A stretch of DNA of 64,000 bases, taken from the NCBI RefSeq assembly GCF_003113895.1, contig NZ_BDUD01000001.1, positions 186,001-250,000 on the forward strand, read 5' to 3'. A model generated the notes under the pieces. It did not search any database and was not told the DNA's origin. It worked only from the letters and a program-made list of their open reading frames with translations. The stretch's first letter is position 1; the number at the start of each line of letters is the position of its first letter. Shown piece by piece: positions 63,251 to 64,000 of the stretch. The DNA is from Nostoc commune NIES-4072 (GTDB lineage: Bacteria; Cyanobacteriota; Cyanobacteriia; Cyanobacteriales; Nostocaceae). The translations under genes were made by a program, and so were the position numbers.

Positions 63251-64000
63251 ACCCAAGTTGCTGGTTATCGACTGATATGCACTTGTTATCACTCAATTCA
63301 TGCGATCGCGTACAACAAAGTTGGTGCCTAGCGCCAACGTGCCGATGCCATTGTTGCCAGCATTCAGCTACTTAAATGCCTATTAGTTGTATAAATTACT
63401 TATTCAATAAAAGCTTGTTGAAGAGTAAAAGAAAAAATGAATGCTTGTAGCTTAAGTAAAAACCCTTGATAAGTGACTGCATGTATTGATTTTGGAAAAA
63501 CACAAGTGATACTACTAAACACAGTTTCGATATAATGCCGAGTATGTTGTTTAATATATTGATTCCAAGGCTGGTCTTGACGCTTGGAGTTCTTTTTCCT
63601 CATGACTTTTAAAGAAATGTGACTTGTTTGTTCCAAGTCATCCTCAATCGTGTAGTCGGTGTAAGCTGAATCACCATAAATTTCACTACCAGGTGGTAGA
63701 TTCAAGGGTAAGGCATTTAAAGCACGTACATCGTTGGCACTACCAGGCATAAACACAAATTCGACAGGAATACCATTTTTGGTTGTTAATAACTGAACTC
63801 GAACCCCGTAAAAATATCGTTTTTTCGATGCGATGTAACCTCTATACTGCGCCGACTGTATTATTTTTACATTAAAGATACGGATGTTATCGCAGATGGG
63901 CACTGGGAACGAGTCTAAAAGATATTCAGTGGAATCACTAATTTCCTTCAGTGCCATTCCCACTTGATGAAACAAGTCGTTGATTAACATTGAGACACTG
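63251..64000 (-). mobile_element. IS982-family insertion sequence, second copy (cut by window end)
   Basis: From ACCCAAGTTGCTGGTTA on, the sequence equals 11457-12206 at a constant offset of 51794 as far as the window goes. The other end is outside. The left flank CAAATA (63245-63250) should reappear as the target duplication at the far end. It interrupts the flavoprotein gene. Confidence 0.92.
63400..64000 (-). CDS. IS982-family transposase, second copy (partial)
   Basis: The C-terminal ~200 residues are identical to the copy at 11606-12433, including LLDSFPVPICDN and GDSAYTDY. The gene runs past the right window edge; by offset the start should be at 64227. An ATG at 63990 is internal. Confidence 0.93.
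   Translation of the reverse strand, partial: SVSMLINDLFHQVGMALKEISDSTEYLLDSFPVPICDNIRIFNVKIIQSAQYRGYIASKKRYFYGVRVQLLTTKNGIPVEFVFMPGSANDVRALNALPLNLPPGSEIYGDSAYTDYTIEDDLEQTSHISLKVMRKKNSKRQDQPWNQYIKQHTRHYIETVFSSITCVFPKSIHAVTYQGFLLKLQAFIFSFTLQQAFIE

Overview
The window reads as chromosome of a filamentous, heterocyst-forming cyanobacterium of the Nostoc/Anabaena type. Reasons: HIP1 octamers (GCGATCGC) are everywhere, the fraC-fraD-fraE filament-integrity operon is present, crtO, a CYP110-like P450 and pentapeptide proteins occur, and the intergenic DNA carries the short tandem heptamer repeats (TTGGGCA, TTGGGAA, TGACTAA types) and palindromic repeats usual in Nostocales. No rRNA, tRNA or CRISPR array was seen.

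Layout. 0-5 kb: three sensor histidine kinases (one cut by the window edge) and an AIM24 protein. 5-10.5 kb: an NmrA-like reductase, dnaK with a clear terminator, an acetoacetate-decarboxylase-like protein, and a membrane protein between two inverted 75-bp repeats. 10.8-15 kb: a damaged zone with a WD40 remnant next to an IS982-family element (perfect TSD), a DUF1036 exported protein, a frameshifted collagen-like remnant, a PIN-domain pair and a dispersed-repeat cluster. 15-21.7 kb: ABC exporter, GNAT, TPR protein, a decayed PAS-GAF-HPt gene and an intact REC-GGDEF diguanylate cyclase. 21.7-23.3 kb: a higB toxin gene followed by a higA-ImmA fusion gene that a 149-bp MITE has split; removing the MITE and one copy of its perfect 9-bp TSD restores a 368-codon frame. 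23.4-27.4 kb: tandem-duplicated CobO, then fraCDE. 27.4-36.4 kb: pentapeptide protein, DUF3386, GAF-LuxR regulator, a TA-flanked MITE, a 916-residue zinc metalloprotease, a hydrolase and a PNPOx-like protein. 36.6-42.9 kb: SDR-CIA30 fusion, a hydrolase/AhpD-like/retropepsin group, a nucleoside phosphorylase, a vapC remnant and a ParDE pair. 43-50.3 kb: a heptapeptide-repeat ORF that seems to carry a decayed copy of the tail of the adjacent phosphoketolase/transketolase-like gene, then P450, DUF2993 and crtO. 50.7-59 kb: TPR lipoprotein, RmlD-like protein, Uma2 protein, the gcvT-gcvH-gcvP operon and a lumenal pentapeptide protein. 59-64 kb: a STAND/TPR protein without its P-loop, a second TPR tail remnant, a 13-unit 21-bp minisatellite, and a flavoprotein truncated by a second copy of the IS982-family element.

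How it works together. Clear functional units are the glycine cleavage operon (P, H and T proteins), fraCDE (septal junctions), the HigBA and ParDE toxin-antitoxin pairs, and the CYP110-DUF2993-crtO run. The strongest theme is repeat-driven remodelling: IS and MITE insertions with target duplications, heptamer repeats inside gcvP and a kinase linker, and several genes whose last codons and stop lie in intergenic repeats.
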